In this document: positions 19,372-29,667 of the stretch, in pieces
Position numbering within the stretch: position 1 is the stretch's first letter
Layout of the letters: the number at the start of each line of letters is the position of its first letter
NCBI GenBank assembly: GCA_030849805.1
Contig: JASANZ010002176.1
Span: forward strand, 1-63,597
From: Sergeia podlipaevii
Taxonomy: Eukaryota; Euglenozoa; Kinetoplastea; Trypanosomatida; Trypanosomatidae
Direction: 5' to 3'
Length of the DNA stretch: 63,597 nucleotides
The notes under the pieces: generated by a model
Databases searched by the model: none
Told to the model about the DNA's origin: nothing
The model's input: the letters and a program-made list of their open reading frames with translations, nothing else
Translations under genes and position numbers: made by a program

Positions 19372-20261
19372 GCAAAATGATAAAGAAGAAAAAAAAAAGA
19401 TGGCCAGTGTACTTAGTGCCGCTACAGCTGACCGCTGGTACTCCTTTAACACTTGGTCCTGGTACCTATAGAGAGAAAGAAAGTAAAAAGGGGGAAATAG
19501 AGGAAAAAAGCAAATGTACATTTTTAATATATATGTATGTATCAGTGCTGCACTCAAGCTTCTCGACACAAAGTCCAGTTCACGGACGTGTGTTGCCATG
19601 ATACTTGTCATATGTAGGTGTATTTTGTTGCTGTTCACAATATCACGAGTGGATTCTTCAGCGCTGCTCTCAATGACGATGTTGGGATCTTCTCAGCCCA
19701 TTTTTCTGTTTTTGTTTCCTTTTGTTAGCCTTTCATTCTACTCATACTGTTTCAGTGCATTTTCTAATCAGCGATTCCCAAAAGGAAAGGCAAAAGCACT
19801 TTAAAAAAAAAAAGAAGAAGAAAGATACACACGCGCGCTACAACGACGAAGCATCCTGTTGATGAAAACTACTAGTCGCTATGTTTCGCCATATCCACAG
19901 GTGTCTGTAGAGCTCCACTCTCAAGCAAAAAAAAAGCATGATAAAAGGCAAGAAGTGGCGCAATCTTCTCTGTGTCCCCTCGCAGTTTCCCTCCGTCCTT
20001 CTCAGTTCACATACAAACATACAAACACACACACATATATCTCTCCCTTGTGGGGAAAAAAAAAAGCAACACAACATCAATGTACATCAAAAATATATAA
20101 GAAAACAACTCACAATAAAAGGGGCTTCATGTAGAAGTAGCTACATGTAAGATAGAAGAAAGATTGATATCTAAAGAGAGAGAGAGAAAAAGATAGAGAA
20201 GCGTCACAGCCAATCGCTACATCTGGCGCAAGTCCTTTCTCCTCTAGTGCTCCCCTGCCCT
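19345..20261. other. Spacer between hypothetical gene and IFT121
   Basis: The left end holds the acceptor of the 19344 gene. Pyrimidine-poor A-runs (19359-19370, 19390-19398, 19802-19811, 19926-19935) and a GA-repeat at 20178-20188 make up most of the rest. No gene seen. Confidence 0.5.
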
Positions 20262-23200
20262 CTACAAGCCTCTGCGCACCCTCTGCTTCTTCGGTGTATG
20301 GCACAATGGGCAGTTCTTGAAGCGGTCAGCCTCCATATCCATAGCGCGGTGCCGGCACACGCCACACACCCATGCATCCTCGTCAGAGATGATGGCCCGC
20401 CCAGTGATGATGCACGCGCTAAAGTGTTGTTGGCACTTGACGCACGAGGACGCCCACTCCTTGTTAAAAGTGCCGCAGGTGGCGCATGGGGTCGAGTCCA
20501 CAGAAGTGTCCACTGGGCGATGCTTCGTAAAGAGGCGAACCGCAAGATCAGCGAAGCGGCGGGTTGGCTCAGTGACGCTAACGGTAGGGTAAGTAAATGC
20601 AGCCACGCTGGAGATGCCCTTGGCGGGGTTGGTCAGCTGGAGGGATGTTGTCGTGCCACTCAAGCCGCCACCTCCACCCGCGCTGCCTGTGCTCATCGTG
20701 CTCGCCATCGTCTTCTGGGTGACGTCAAGATCCATTGAAAAGTTCACTGCGATGCCTCCATCACCGCCGCCCTCCTTGCTAGACTCATCGTTCTTCTCCG
20801 CCGCTTCTAGCCGTGTGAAAGCCTTGCTGCAGAGGCCAAAGTTGCCGGCCATATAGGAACTCAGAGCGACGAGGCTGTAGCTATCGACAGGGGCGATAAT
20901 GTCGTCGTAGTCCATTAAGCGCATCGCCAGCGTCAGCGCGGCTCCCATGTTGTTCTCGGCAATTTGTTGCTGGCACATGAGATAATAGTGGTAGGCCTCC
21001 GCACCGCGCCAGGCAGCATCAAGCGTGCGCTCTGAAATGCTTGCGTGGTCAGCGTTAAGGAGTTCGTCTACGGCTTGTGTGCCATCCCTAGCAAGAGCAA
21101 TCTTCTTCTTTCGGAATTTCTCCACCTCAAGCGCCGAGAGCACGTAGAACTTCTTGGCATTGAGGGCGTCTGTCTCAGCCGCACGTTGTCCTAGCTGCGC
21201 GAGGAGCTTTGCAGACTCATCGTGAAGGCCCGCCTTGCGATATAGCTCAATGGCTTCAGGCAAACGCTCGCCCTTGATGAGGTACCGCGCGTACTTGTTG
21301 AGGAGCTTCCCCACATCGTCGAGGTGGTGCTCGGTGGCGAGTTGGATAGCCTTGTCCCACATGTTTATCTCTACACAGCCGTCGATGGCCATCCGCGGCT
21401 CTCCAGCAGCCAAGAAGGCGCGTGCCGCCTCTTCAGGGAGGCCGACAGTGAGGAACATTCGACCAAGTGTGAGGAGGAGTTCTTTATCGTGCTCCGCCAT
21501 GGTGATAAGCTGAGCGAGCATTTCAAAGTCCTCGAGAATGTAAAACACCTGTGCCAGCTTGGCATAGTGGCGGCACTGCGTGTAGTACTGCGATGCCTTG
21601 GTCCACTTTTGCTGGTCCGCGTAGTTGTCGCCAATGTTCTCCCATGCCTTGAGCATCAGAGACTCATCACCACCGCCTTCTTGCACGAGACGCACCACGC
21701 CAAACCAATCGCCCAAGCGGTAACGCAGCTCCAGTGCGAGGTCCTTGCGGTCCATCTCCTTGTAGATCTTCTCGGCCTCGTCAAAGCGCCCGTAGTACGC
21801 GTGGATCTCAGCGGTTTGTTTCTTGCTGTCGTCCAGTGCACGCACACGCTTCACAAACTGGATGGCAGGGTAGTCCTTGACGCGTATGAAGGCCATCTCC
21901 GCGTAGGTAAAGTCAAGCTTGCCAAGGGCGTGTTCCGCCAGGGTGGTCCACATCGTCTCGCACTCACTGCCGTCGCAGTCGTTGTCGATAAACGCGTAGA
22001 CCTCCTTCATCGATGAAGATTCGAGCATCTCTCGCAGATCACGCAGTGGCTTGGATTCAAAGTCGACCACGTACTCGCGGCGAGGTCTCTCGGGGTCCAG
22101 CATAAGCTCGTCAAACTGCACAGAGCGCACCTTGAGAGACTTGAACTGACACAAGTTCGCACACGAAGGCACAAGCTCCTCGTTGACAAAATTGTTAAAT
22201 ATGTACATGCGAGTCTTCTCCATCACCGCGAGCATGTTGGGGTTGTCGACGGCCCAGCGGATGTCCCAGACGTCCTTGCGCTCCACGTTCGGGTGTGGCT
22301 CCGCCTTGCGCGGCACCAGCGAGAACCCCTCGCGTTCAATAGGGAAAATGTGCATCATGCCACCCAGGTCTACGACTGCCAGCATCGTGGAGTCACAGTT
22401 CACCGCCATGGACTGCGCGCGTGAGGGTAGAACTAGCTTTGAGACGAGCTGGAGGGGGTCCAGGTGGTAAATGTGAAGCGCGCCGGACTCCCGCGCGACA
22501 AACAGATGAGATTCGCTCACGCACGCAGCACAGATAAGATCGTTGGTCAATGCGGAGCGGATCGTCAGAGTGGGCTCGCTGTCCGTCCTCACGATGTCCT
22601 CAATATGAATGCTCCGCTCGTGGCTGTCGTTCCTGCTTGCCTGCACTGAAATCGGGTCCAGCACGTCCACGACAACGCTGGGGTCGCGGAACTGCCAGAT
22701 GTAGACGTTCTCGTCTCCACAGCACACCACGTGCGATGAGTTCATGGCGCACACGTACCGTTCAAAGTTAACAAAGCGGGTCTCAATAGGACTACCGATA
22801 GCATTGAGGAGCTGGACAATGCACTGCTGGCGATCTTCCTCAGGTCTGCTCACCATCACGCACGCGTCACGGCATGCATTCAAGTACTGAAGGCTCCGCA
22901 CGTGCTTCACCGTTCGCTCGTTGGTGCGCACATTCCAGAACATAACGCTGTCCTCGACCTTGTCAGCGCGGTTGTAGGAAAAGACAAGAGTCTCTTCAAA
23001 GTAGCAGAACTTGTAATCTGGTCGCACATTGGCAAAGTACACGGATGAATCCACTGCGATGGCCACCCGCAGACCATCGCCCTCCCAGGTGATGCCACCA
23101 CACCGCTTGCCCGCCACCCGCAGAGTGCGCAGGTGGATACCGTCGTGACTAAAGAACTGCGTCACAACGACTGCGGCATCAGGTGTACCAGTCGGTGCAA

Positions 23201-23987
23201 GGCCGCAGACGGCAAGAATAGTGCCCTGTGGATTCCACGCGATGTGCTCCACAGGGATGCCGCTGTCAATGAGGTACGGCTTCTCATCGCCAATGCTGCT
23301 CATGAGCTGCAGCTTGCCGGAGGTGAAGCCGATCGCGAGTGTCGCTAGAGGCTCAGGCCTGTCCACCCACGCAGGATGCCACGCAAGGCCGGCGAGGGTG
23401 GCAGGACCCTCCTCACACAAAACATTCACCTGACTGACAAGTTGGCCCCCGGAGACCTCATGCACGTACACCTCTCCGGTGGCTGTGCCAAACAGAATGT
23501 GACGATCATCTGGGCTCCAGCATACCTTAGAGAGTTCGTACTTGAGCTCCTTGCCCCACAGTCGCGTGCCATCAACGCCACCCACTATCACAGCGCCATC
23601 TGCGTATGCAATGCAGATGCGAGTGCCCTCTACGCTCCACGAGAGATCCACCACTTTGCTCTTATTCCTGTTGTTGACCATCTCTTCAAACCAAATACCC
23701 TTGTGGAGAGTCCACACGGTAATGCGGCCAGCCTCATCGCCACTTGTCAGCTTGCGGTACTGTTGATTCCACGCAACGAGGTTGACGTTGGCCTCGTGCC
23801 CTTCAAGAGTCTGGTTGAGAGAGAGGCCACCTGTCTTCTGACCTTGGGCACCTCCATCGACCTTGAGCACCTTGAGAAGACCCTTTGCGCCGCCACAGGC
23901 CAGCCAGCCCTGCTCCTCGTTCCACCCTATAGAGGAAACTACAGTCCCGTTGGGAATGGCAATGCGCTTGCTGAGATATACGAACAT
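20262..23987 (-). CDS. IFT121: Intraflagellar transport protein IFT121 / WDR35
   Basis: 1241 aa from the ATG at 23987; an in-frame GTG four codons further up is not needed. It begins FVYLSKRIAIPNG and continues GWNEEQGWLACGGAKGLLKVLKV, the conserved start of IFT121/WDR35. The first ~650 residues form two WD40 propellers. Residues ~690-1080 are an alpha-solenoid of TPR-like helices (FDEAEKIYKEMDRKDLALELRYRLGD and similar). The C-terminus has paired cysteines in CATC, CVKC, CGVC and CPLC, the zinc-binding end typical of IFT-A subunits. IFT121 is part of the IFT-A complex, which carries retrograde traffic and membrane cargo into the flagellum. The coding-strand 5' leader is GA-rich (24021-24062). 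Confidence 0.95.
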   Translation of the reverse strand: MFVYLSKRIAIPNGTVVSSIGWNEEQGWLACGGAKGLLKVLKVDGGAQGQKTGGLSLNQTLEGHEANVNLVAWNQQYRKLTSGDEAGRITVWTLHKGIWFEEMVNNRNKSKVVDLSWSVEGTRICIAYADGAVIVGGVDGTRLWGKELKYELSKVCWSPDDRHILFGTATGEVYVHEVSGGQLVSQVNVLCEEGPATLAGLAWHPAWVDRPEPLATLAIGFTSGKLQLMSSIGDEKPYLIDSGIPVEHIAWNPQGTILAVCGLAPTGTPDAAVVVTQFFSHDGIHLRTLRVAGKRCGGITWEGDGLRVAIAVDSSVYFANVRPDYKFCYFEETLVFSYNRADKVEDSVMFWNVRTNERTVKHVRSLQYLNACRDACVMVSRPEEDRQQCIVQLLNAIGSPIETRFVNFERYVCAMNSSHVVCCGDENVYIWQFRDPSVVVDVLDPISVQASRNDSHERSIHIEDIVRTDSEPTLTIRSALTNDLICAACVSESHLFVARESGALHIYHLDPLQLVSKLVLPSRAQSMAVNCDSTMLAVVDLGGMMHIFPIEREGFSLVPRKAEPHPNVERKDVWDIRWAVDNPNMLAVMEKTRMYIFNNFVNEELVPSCANLCQFKSLKVRSVQFDELMLDPERPRREYVVDFESKPLRDLREMLESSSMKEVYAFIDNDCDGSECETMWTTLAEHALGKLDFTYAEMAFIRVKDYPAIQFVKRVRALDDSKKQTAEIHAYYGRFDEAEKIYKEMDRKDLALELRYRLGDWFGVVRLVQEGGGDESLMLKAWENIGDNYADQQKWTKASQYYTQCRHYAKLAQVFYILEDFEMLAQLITMAEHDKELLLTLGRMFLTVGLPEEAARAFLAAGEPRMAIDGCVEINMWDKAIQLATEHHLDDVGKLLNKYARYLIKGERLPEAIELYRKAGLHDESAKLLAQLGQRAAETDALNAKKFYVLSALEVEKFRKKKIALARDGTQAVDELLNADHASISERTLDAAWRGAEAYHYYLMCQQQIAENNMGAALTLAMRLMDYDDIIAPVDSYSLVALSSYMAGNFGLCSKAFTRLEAAEKNDESSKEGGGDGGIAVNFSMDLDVTQKTMASTMSTGSAGGGGGLSGTTTSLQLTNPAKGISSVAAFTYPTVSVTEPTRRFADLAVRLFTKHRPVDTSVDSTPCATCGTFNKEWASSCVKCQQHFSACIITGRAIISDEDAWVCGVCRHRAMDMEADRFKNCPLCHTPKKQRVRRGL

Positions 23988-25035
23988 TTTCTGTGGCACT
24001 TGCCTTTAAAATAAATTTCGCTATATCTCTCTCTATCTCTATCTCTCTCTCTCTATCTCCCTATCCTCTCGGTATTCCGCTTCTCTCCGTTCTGTGTGTA
24101 ATATTGATAAATAGTATCACAAATACAAACACGATGAATATACTACTTATACGTACTAGAAACCGGGATGACAGAAAGAAAAATAAAAAAAAATGGCAGG
24201 GTAAAGAAACAAATGAAATTATTATAAAAAAAAAAGCAGAGTTACATGATCATCATAAAAAGATTGCCAGAGCTACGGGGCAGGACAGTTTTGTTCATCA
24301 TCCATTCCTTCTTGGGAAGCTCAAATGAGTCCCAGCACTTCCAACGGCAAAAAAAAAAAAAAAATGTGCTACGTTGGTTGGTTTTGGTAAGAAAAGAAAA
24401 AAAGCCATCTCGGAAGATGCTCACGCAATGTTTTTATTTATCTTGTTTCCTCTTCACTCTTGTTTTCATTGTGTGTTTTGGGTTCCAGATCCAGATGGGA
24501 TTTTGGTGGAAGGGTTGGATACATATATCTATGCATATCTGTACTTTCCAGCGCCATCGCGTGCGTTGTCATTTTTTTTTTTTGGAATGTTGTCCGTCGC
24601 TACGTTTTACAAGGAGCACATAGGAACAAATAAAAAAAGAAAAATGTGCAGAAAAGAAAAAAGGGGATGTTAAACGAATGTCGGATATACCCGCGGGGGA
24701 CCTGCACACACACACATAAATAATAACAATAATATGAATGATCCAGAACAAGTGCCGCCAACGAACTCGGCTGACTCCCCCCCTCCCCACCAAGTTCTCC
24801 AAAGAAGATAAACATGAAGTCAACAATTAGTTTACAAAAAAAAAAAAAATGTTAAAAAATGAAAAGCAGTAAACGACAAGTTCGCAGAGCAACACGCAAT
24901 AGAAGGAACAAAAAAAAAAGTAGTAGCTAAAGCGAAAAGAGAAAAAAGAAAAAATGGAAAGTCGATAAGTACTTCTTGTGTCCGTCATTCTACGTCATCC
25001 CTCTATCCCGTCCCCCCCATCCCCTCCCTCATCCT
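23988..25035. other. Spacer between IFT121 and PARP genes
   Basis: Near the IFT121 start a CT/CTAT microsatellite occupies 24021-24062 on + (GA-rich on the transcribed strand). Further right A-runs occur at 24187-24193, 24349-24364 and 24837-24849. A plausible acceptor for IFT121 is the AG three bases before its ATG (CCACAG), though the nearest strong pyrimidine tract lies about 180 nt upstream. No gene seen. Confidence 0.5.
24021..24062. repeat. CT/CTAT microsatellite in the IFT121 5' leader
   Basis: Alternating CT and CTAT units on the + strand, 34-75 bases upstream of the IFT121 ATG, so GA/GATA-rich in the transcript. Confidence 0.8.
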
Positions 25036-27066
25036 CTACTTGTACTTGAAACGCATCTGTACAAGGTACTGGATCTTGCACTGCTTCACGTCATAGACAA
25101 TAAACTCGTCGTAAAGCAACGAGCTATTTTTTTTATTGTCCACCATCTTCCCCATAGGCCATACGACACCATTCACCGTCTCATATCCAGCCTCGTTGGG
25201 GCACATGCGTCCAACACCCTTGCTTGAGTCAAACCCGGCATGCGGCTTTTCCATGTAGCACGCGTTGGAAAAGTCCTTGTGCTTGCCAAGGGACGTCTCG
25301 CAGAGCAGCATAAGGCCAGTGTTGTTGCTCCTGGTGGTGTTGCAGTAATTGGCAGATTTGGAGGAGGCATTGGCCAAGTAGATACCCTTGCCAAACATGT
25401 AGCCTGTCACCGGGGCCTCTGGCGGAGCAATCCGTAGACCTTGTGAAAGAATGCCCATGTAGTTGGTCGTACGACTGCCGTGCCAGAGCATCTGACGATT
25501 GGAGAGAGACTTGTAACGGGTGTCCTCGCCCTCGCGACGCACCGCAAAGACCTCCTCCACGACAAGCGTATAAGTTGTGTGCGTCTTGCCATGCGTGTTG
25601 GAAGTGTAGTCGACAATGCGCTTGAACTCGGCGGAGCTCTTGTCGAGCGGCTCGATGCTGCAGCGCAGAGAATCGTATGTCTTGTCGAAGGGGTGCTTGG
25701 TGACCTGCACCGCAGTGGTGGCCGAGGCACCAGAGTCTAGCAGCGTCGAGGCAATCTCGAGCTGGCCAAGCACCTCCAGCAGCTCCAGCTTCTCCTTCAG
25801 CATCTCCTCCGAGTTGATCAGCGGCGGACGACGGAAGCCAAAATCGTGCGGGATAAGCGTGTAGAAAAGCGCTGTGGCCTCTTCCACCTTCGGTGCAGCC
25901 TTCTTGAGCTCCGTCTCGATGTCTTGCAAGTATCCATACGCCTGCGTGATCTGAGCCTTGGAGATCTTGCCCAGAGGCATGCGCTGGGTATCAATGTTGA
26001 GCTCCTTCAGTGTGGTGGTCATGGCTTCGCGACTGCCGATCAGTTTCATCAAGTTCTGAACTGATTTGGGCAGTTGGGAGTCCATCGGCTTCGGAGCCTC
26101 GCCGCGCGCCTTCTTCTTGACTGAGAGCGCCGCATTCACCTTCTCCTCATCGTCGTCATCGCCCGCGGTGTAGTCGATTTTCATCAAGAAGTACTTGCCC
26201 TGTACCTTCACGAAGTTTTCTCTATTGTCCCAGTTGTTCTGCGTCTTGTCGTTAAATTTCTTTTTGTACGCGGCGACGGCGGCGGACACGTTTGCGTAGC
26301 GTTCTGTCAGCATCTGCCCATCTACGCCAACACGGCCCCATCGAGTGAAGAGGTAGTACTCGCTCTTGTCGTCCTCCTCAAGCAGCTGAAGAATGTAAAA
26401 TTTGTTGTTGTTTGTGCTGATATTGGTCTGGTTCAGTGTGCACTGAAAAACCTCGTTGTTGCCCTCGTACACGTGGCACGTGTCGACCTTGCCCGAAAGG
26501 GGATCTACCACGCCACGACCCTTCTGCACAGTGCGCTGGCGCTTGCCAGAAGCAGATTCCTTCACCTTCTGGAGTGAGGCAGAGCTTGCCTTGGTGCTGT
26601 CGCGCTTGAGCTGTCGCGTGCGATGCGTAGAGAGATTCTCTTGGATGAGGTTTGTGAAGTCAACGGTGTAGTCCCAGTTGTTGTACGACATTTTCGCAGC
26701 CCCTGTGCCGCCGGCCCTGCTATAGGCGTCCTCCATGATCTGGTTCTGGGAGTCATTGAACTTCACCCAGGACCCACCATCGCCCATGAAGTACCACTGA
26801 ATGTAGTTTGTAGAGGCCGCGGTGGATGGGGCAGTTGAGATACGTGGTGCTGAAGTTGTCCTCTTGCGCGCAGCAGTGGTGCTCTTCGCTGCTGCGGCTT
26901 TCGGGGTGACGCTCGCTGCCTTCTTGGGGGCTGCCTTTTTGGAGGTTGCCTTCTTCGGGGCTGCCTTCTTGGGGGCTGCCTTCTTGGAGGTTGCCTTCTT
27001 GGGGGCTGCCTTCTTGGGGACTGCCTTCTTCGGGGCAGCCTTAGAGACAGTCTTCTTGGGAGGCAT
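25036..27066 (-). CDS. Poly(ADP-ribose) polymerase with H1-like tail, WWE and WGR domains
   Basis: 676 aa, ATG at 27066. Domains in order: a Lys/Ala/Pro tail of repeated KKAAPKKA-type units (residues 1-70) like trypanosomatid histone H1; a WWE-like domain at 87-152 (QWYFMGDGGSWVKF, then YTVDFTNLIQENL and THRTRQLKR); a WGR domain at 193-297 (YYLFTRWGRVG); the helical PARP regulatory domain at 325-445; and the catalytic domain at 455-676. The H-Y-E triad is intact: His529 in LWHGSR, Tyr563 in GKGIYLAN and Glu654 in DEFIVYD. It should therefore make polymer, not only mono-ADP-ribose. WGR binds DNA ends; WWE domains bind iso-ADP-ribose. Expected in the nucleus in DNA repair. The zinc fingers and BRCT of PARP1 are absent. 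The combination of WWE with WGR is unusual. Confidence 0.93.
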   Translation of the reverse strand: MPPKKTVSKAAPKKAVPKKAAPKKATSKKAAPKKAAPKKATSKKAAPKKAASVTPKAAAAKSTTAARKRTTSAPRISTAPSTAASTNYIQWYFMGDGGSWVKFNDSQNQIMEDAYSRAGGTGAAKMSYNNWDYTVDFTNLIQENLSTHRTRQLKRDSTKASSASLQKVKESASGKRQRTVQKGRGVVDPLSGKVDTCHVYEGNNEVFQCTLNQTNISTNNNKFYILQLLEEDDKSEYYLFTRWGRVGVDGQMLTERYANVSAAVAAYKKKFNDKTQNNWDNRENFVKVQGKYFLMKIDYTAGDDDDEEKVNAALSVKKKARGEAPKPMDSQLPKSVQNLMKLIGSREAMTTTLKELNIDTQRMPLGKISKAQITQAYGYLQDIETELKKAAPKVEEATALFYTLIPHDFGFRRPPLINSEEMLKEKLELLEVLGQLEIASTLLDSGASATTAVQVTKHPFDKTYDSLRCSIEPLDKSSAEFKRIVDYTSNTHGKTHTTYTLVVEEVFAVRREGEDTRYKSLSNRQMLWHGSRTTNYMGILSQGLRIAPPEAPVTGYMFGKGIYLANASSKSANYCNTTRSNNTGLMLLCETSLGKHKDFSNACYMEKPHAGFDSSKGVGRMCPNEAGYETVNGVVWPMGKMVDNKKNSSLLYDEFIVYDVKQCKIQYLVQMRFKYK
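26918..27055 (-). repeat. Tandem repeats coding the basic PARP tail
   Basis: Imperfect units of about 15-30 bases coding KKAAPKKA, KKATSKKA and KKAVPKKA follow one another. Long stretches are identical, so unit number is likely to vary between strains. Confidence 0.75.
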
Positions 27067-27403
27067 TCCTTCTATTTTTCGTTTAGTTGTAAGGGGGAGT
27101 GATGCAAGACAACGATACTACAGATGTTTAAACATATGCAGAAGCAAGCAAAGGAATATATATCGGATATAGAGAGAGAAAAAAATCAAGAAAGAGGAAA
27201 GGGGCAGTAAAAATCAAATTGTTCTATATCAAAAAGATACATGTCTTTGAAAAGCAAAAAGGATCTGCATCACTATCTGCTGAAGGAAGTACTTCAGCAT
27301 GGACGCGGGTACCAGCAGAGGAGACTCCCTCGTCCTCCAGAGCTGCACATAGGTGCCAAGAAGCTCGCTCTTCACCATAAATCAACCGGAAGTGTATGTG
27401 TGT

Positions 27404-27434
<31 letters not shown>

Positions 27435-27838
27435 AAGCGTGGCTTTGGTATTGACGATTGCTGTTATTTTGTCTTCATACAAAGAGCTGAAAACAGTAAG
27501 TGGCAGCAAAAACATACCCTATAGAACGCTACTTACTACCTATCCTCCTACGCCTTGAGCTATTGCATATAATCTAACACAGCCATAGTGCGGCCCCGAC
27601 CCTTACGAAGCAGAAAACGTTCTTCATTGCATACGAAAGTGTTGTGAACTAACGGAGGGGAGAAAGAAGAAGATGCGTAGATGACATGGAATTTGCATTC
27701 CTGCATTGTGTGTGTGTATATATATGTGGAACTGAGCAAGTACCGCCCCGCCCACCACATATACATATATATATGGCATCTTTTGTAGAAAATAAAAAGG
27801 AGAGAAAAAAAAGCAGCAAACAATGTCCCTCGGGACGC
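27067..27838. other. Spacer with long TG microsatellite
   Basis: Contains a GA-rich block at 27166-27184, a 38-base TG repeat (27396-27434) and TATATA stretches at 27717-27725 and 27763-27773. The block 27275-27385 is GC-richer than the rest but is not part of a convincing frame. Confidence 0.5.
27396..27434. repeat. (TG)n microsatellite
   Basis: TG dinucleotide repeat, about 19 units with one TA interruption, in the 3' flank of the next upstream gene. Confidence 0.9.
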
Positions 27839-28426
27839 TTAAGTGTGTGTGGGAATAAGAGATGCTCCAGCGCTGGGGTTGAGGTCCATGTTTTCCAGAT
27901 CATCGACAGCCATATTGATAACCTCCTCCACGTCACGATTAATACGCGCGCCATTGGGGTCCTTCACACGGCCATACTTGATGTCTAGTAGCTGCATCAG
28001 TACCTCCTTGCGCATCTCATCGGGGTCCGCCACATAGTTCTGCAAATACTGCCCGCTGGAGTACTTGAGTACTTGTGTGAGCTCCAGAGGGATGAGCCAG
28101 TCAGAAGGATAGTAGTGCTTGCACTGCTCCCACAGCAAAGGAAGATCCTCTGGGGAACCTTTGTTCTCGCGCAAGAGCACTACCCGCTGGTGAAGTAGCG
28201 GCCATGGAGGCCGACGTGGGTCATTGTGGCGACGGCGCTGAGCCTCTAAGTCATCTGGCAGCTCCAACGGTCCAGCCTTCTTTGTCTCCTTGACGGAGTA
28301 CACAGAGAGAAAGGCGATTGATGCAATAAAGCCAAAAATAAAAAGTGACTTGGCAGTGTACGGCTCTATCTCAATACCAACATAACTGGAGAGGCTAGCG
28401 TATCTCCGTGCGGTGTAGCGAAACAT
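27839..28426 (-). CDS. Small mitochondrial membrane protein, probable respiratory-complex subunit
   Basis: 195 aa, ATG at 28426. The first 20 residues are basic with hydroxylated residues (MFRYTARRYASLSS), like a mitochondrial presequence. One membrane segment follows at about 26-45 (AKSLFIFGFIASIAFLSVYSV). The rest is a soluble, charged, helical domain with RRPPWPLLHQRVVLL and YYPSDWLIPLELTQVLKY. Single-span proteins of about 22 kDa with this layout are typical nuclear-coded subunits of kinetoplastid cytochrome oxidase or ATP synthase. Cytochrome oxidase subunit V is one candidate by size, but I cannot confirm it from sequence. Coding is certain. Confidence 0.8.
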   Translation of the reverse strand: MFRYTARRYASLSSYVGIEIEPYTAKSLFIFGFIASIAFLSVYSVKETKKAGPLELPDDLEAQRRRHNDPRRPPWPLLHQRVVLLRENKGSPEDLPLLWEQCKHYYPSDWLIPLELTQVLKYSSGQYLQNYVADPDEMRKEVLMQLLDIKYGRVKDPNGARINRDVEEVINMAVDDLENMDLNPSAGASLIPTHT

Positions 28427-29667
28427 TTTGCTTCCCCTTTAAAAAAAAAAAATTGTCTTTTTCTGTGAGTAAGGTATCTACTTAAAGCAATATATATATT
28501 AGAGTCCTATCAGGTCACTGTGGTCACGTATGTGAATATACAGCTATGCGTAAGCAACGCCTCCGCTTCACTGCCAGCAATAACAGAAGTTTCAGTTCTT
28601 TCCTTTGCTTTTCTTTTCTGCCTGCAACAGCGACAGTGGAAGTAAATGTTATACAAACAACAAGCACGCCACCAGATTGGATGATGCTACTATAAATCAA
28701 CAGTCAAGATGAAGAAAAGAAGAAAAGAATTGTTATTGTCAAATACAGTCAAAAGGGCACAATACTCTCAAAACGCAAGAACAAAAGAAAAGAGAACTCA
28801 AGAGGAAAAAAGTTTAATATAGAGTATATTCATATATCTGTGCATTTATGTATGTGTGCTCCCTAGCGTTTACAAACGTTTTGGTGCAGGGCCAAGATAA
28901 TTAAAAAGGAAGTAAATATACGATAATACTTCAGTGATACTACAAAAACAAAACAAAAAAAAAAAGAATCGCTGCCAAGAAGAATCTCATTAAAATTTTT
29001 AGAAAGCAAAAAAAATATAGCCAAAATAACAATTATCCCAGACTTTACTGTCTACAGCCACACACAGAGAAAATGACTTCCGGAAAGCAAAAAGGAAGAA
29101 AAAAAATCAGTGCGATAGCCCTTTTTGATTCCACAGGCACAGCTTCACAGCACACTGCCATAGCCGCATGCTTGCAAAATAACAAACACACACACACGAA
29201 CACATACACGCACATGCACATGCACATGCAGAAAGGAAAATATATATAGGTCGAATGCGGTATAACTGAACTCATCATAAGACACACAGCAATTAAGATA
29301 TAAAAAAAAGCTACAAAGGAATAGAAGGAAGAAAGAAGAGAACATAAAAAGGCGTTAGATACCCCAATTTTTTTTTTCAGAACAACAAAAGAAAACGATT
29401 ATATAAATATGTTAGCCTAGACACAAACAGTGTAGCCCTTTATGTAGTGATAGCGATAGCTGGCAATTGATATATATATATGTATATATTCGCAATTTGG
29501 GGAGAAACTAAGTCGCGCGGTTTGCCATGCGGCTGAGTACCTCGCCTCATCATTCCTATCCTTGCAACACAATGTGGGCATATAGCCCGCAATCCGTCCC
29601 TCCCCTGCTTTCAGTTTCCTTACTACATCCATCGCATAAGTAGTACTCATCCCTTCTTTCAACATTT
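28427..29667. other. Spacer between small mitochondrial gene and dehydratase 1
   Basis: Just upstream of the 28426 ATG an A-run (28441-28453) gives an oligo-T tract on the coding strand. A CA-rich stretch with three ACATGC units lies at 29186-29230, and TATATA at 29470-29480. An 82-codon frame right after the dehydratase stop (29417-29665) looks like 3' UTR: its composition is not coding-like. Confidence 0.5.

Noticed and set aside
19345..19638. N-terminal extension of the 18052-19344 gene with a phenylalanine-rich, membrane-like stretch
   Set aside because: It is coded by an oligo-T splice tract, and the acceptor AG sits inside it; a false signal peptide or membrane span would result.
21324..22016. 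230-codon open frame on + opposite IFT121, and other long + frames opposite the kinase, PARP, STI1 and the COX-like gene
   Set aside because: All lie fully within minus-strand genes, have no family resemblance and no pyrimidine tract in their own orientation.
27275..27385. GC-richer patch between the PARP and small mitochondrial genes as a hidden gene
   Set aside because: No frame longer than about 60 codons without running into the TG repeat, and no match to any family.
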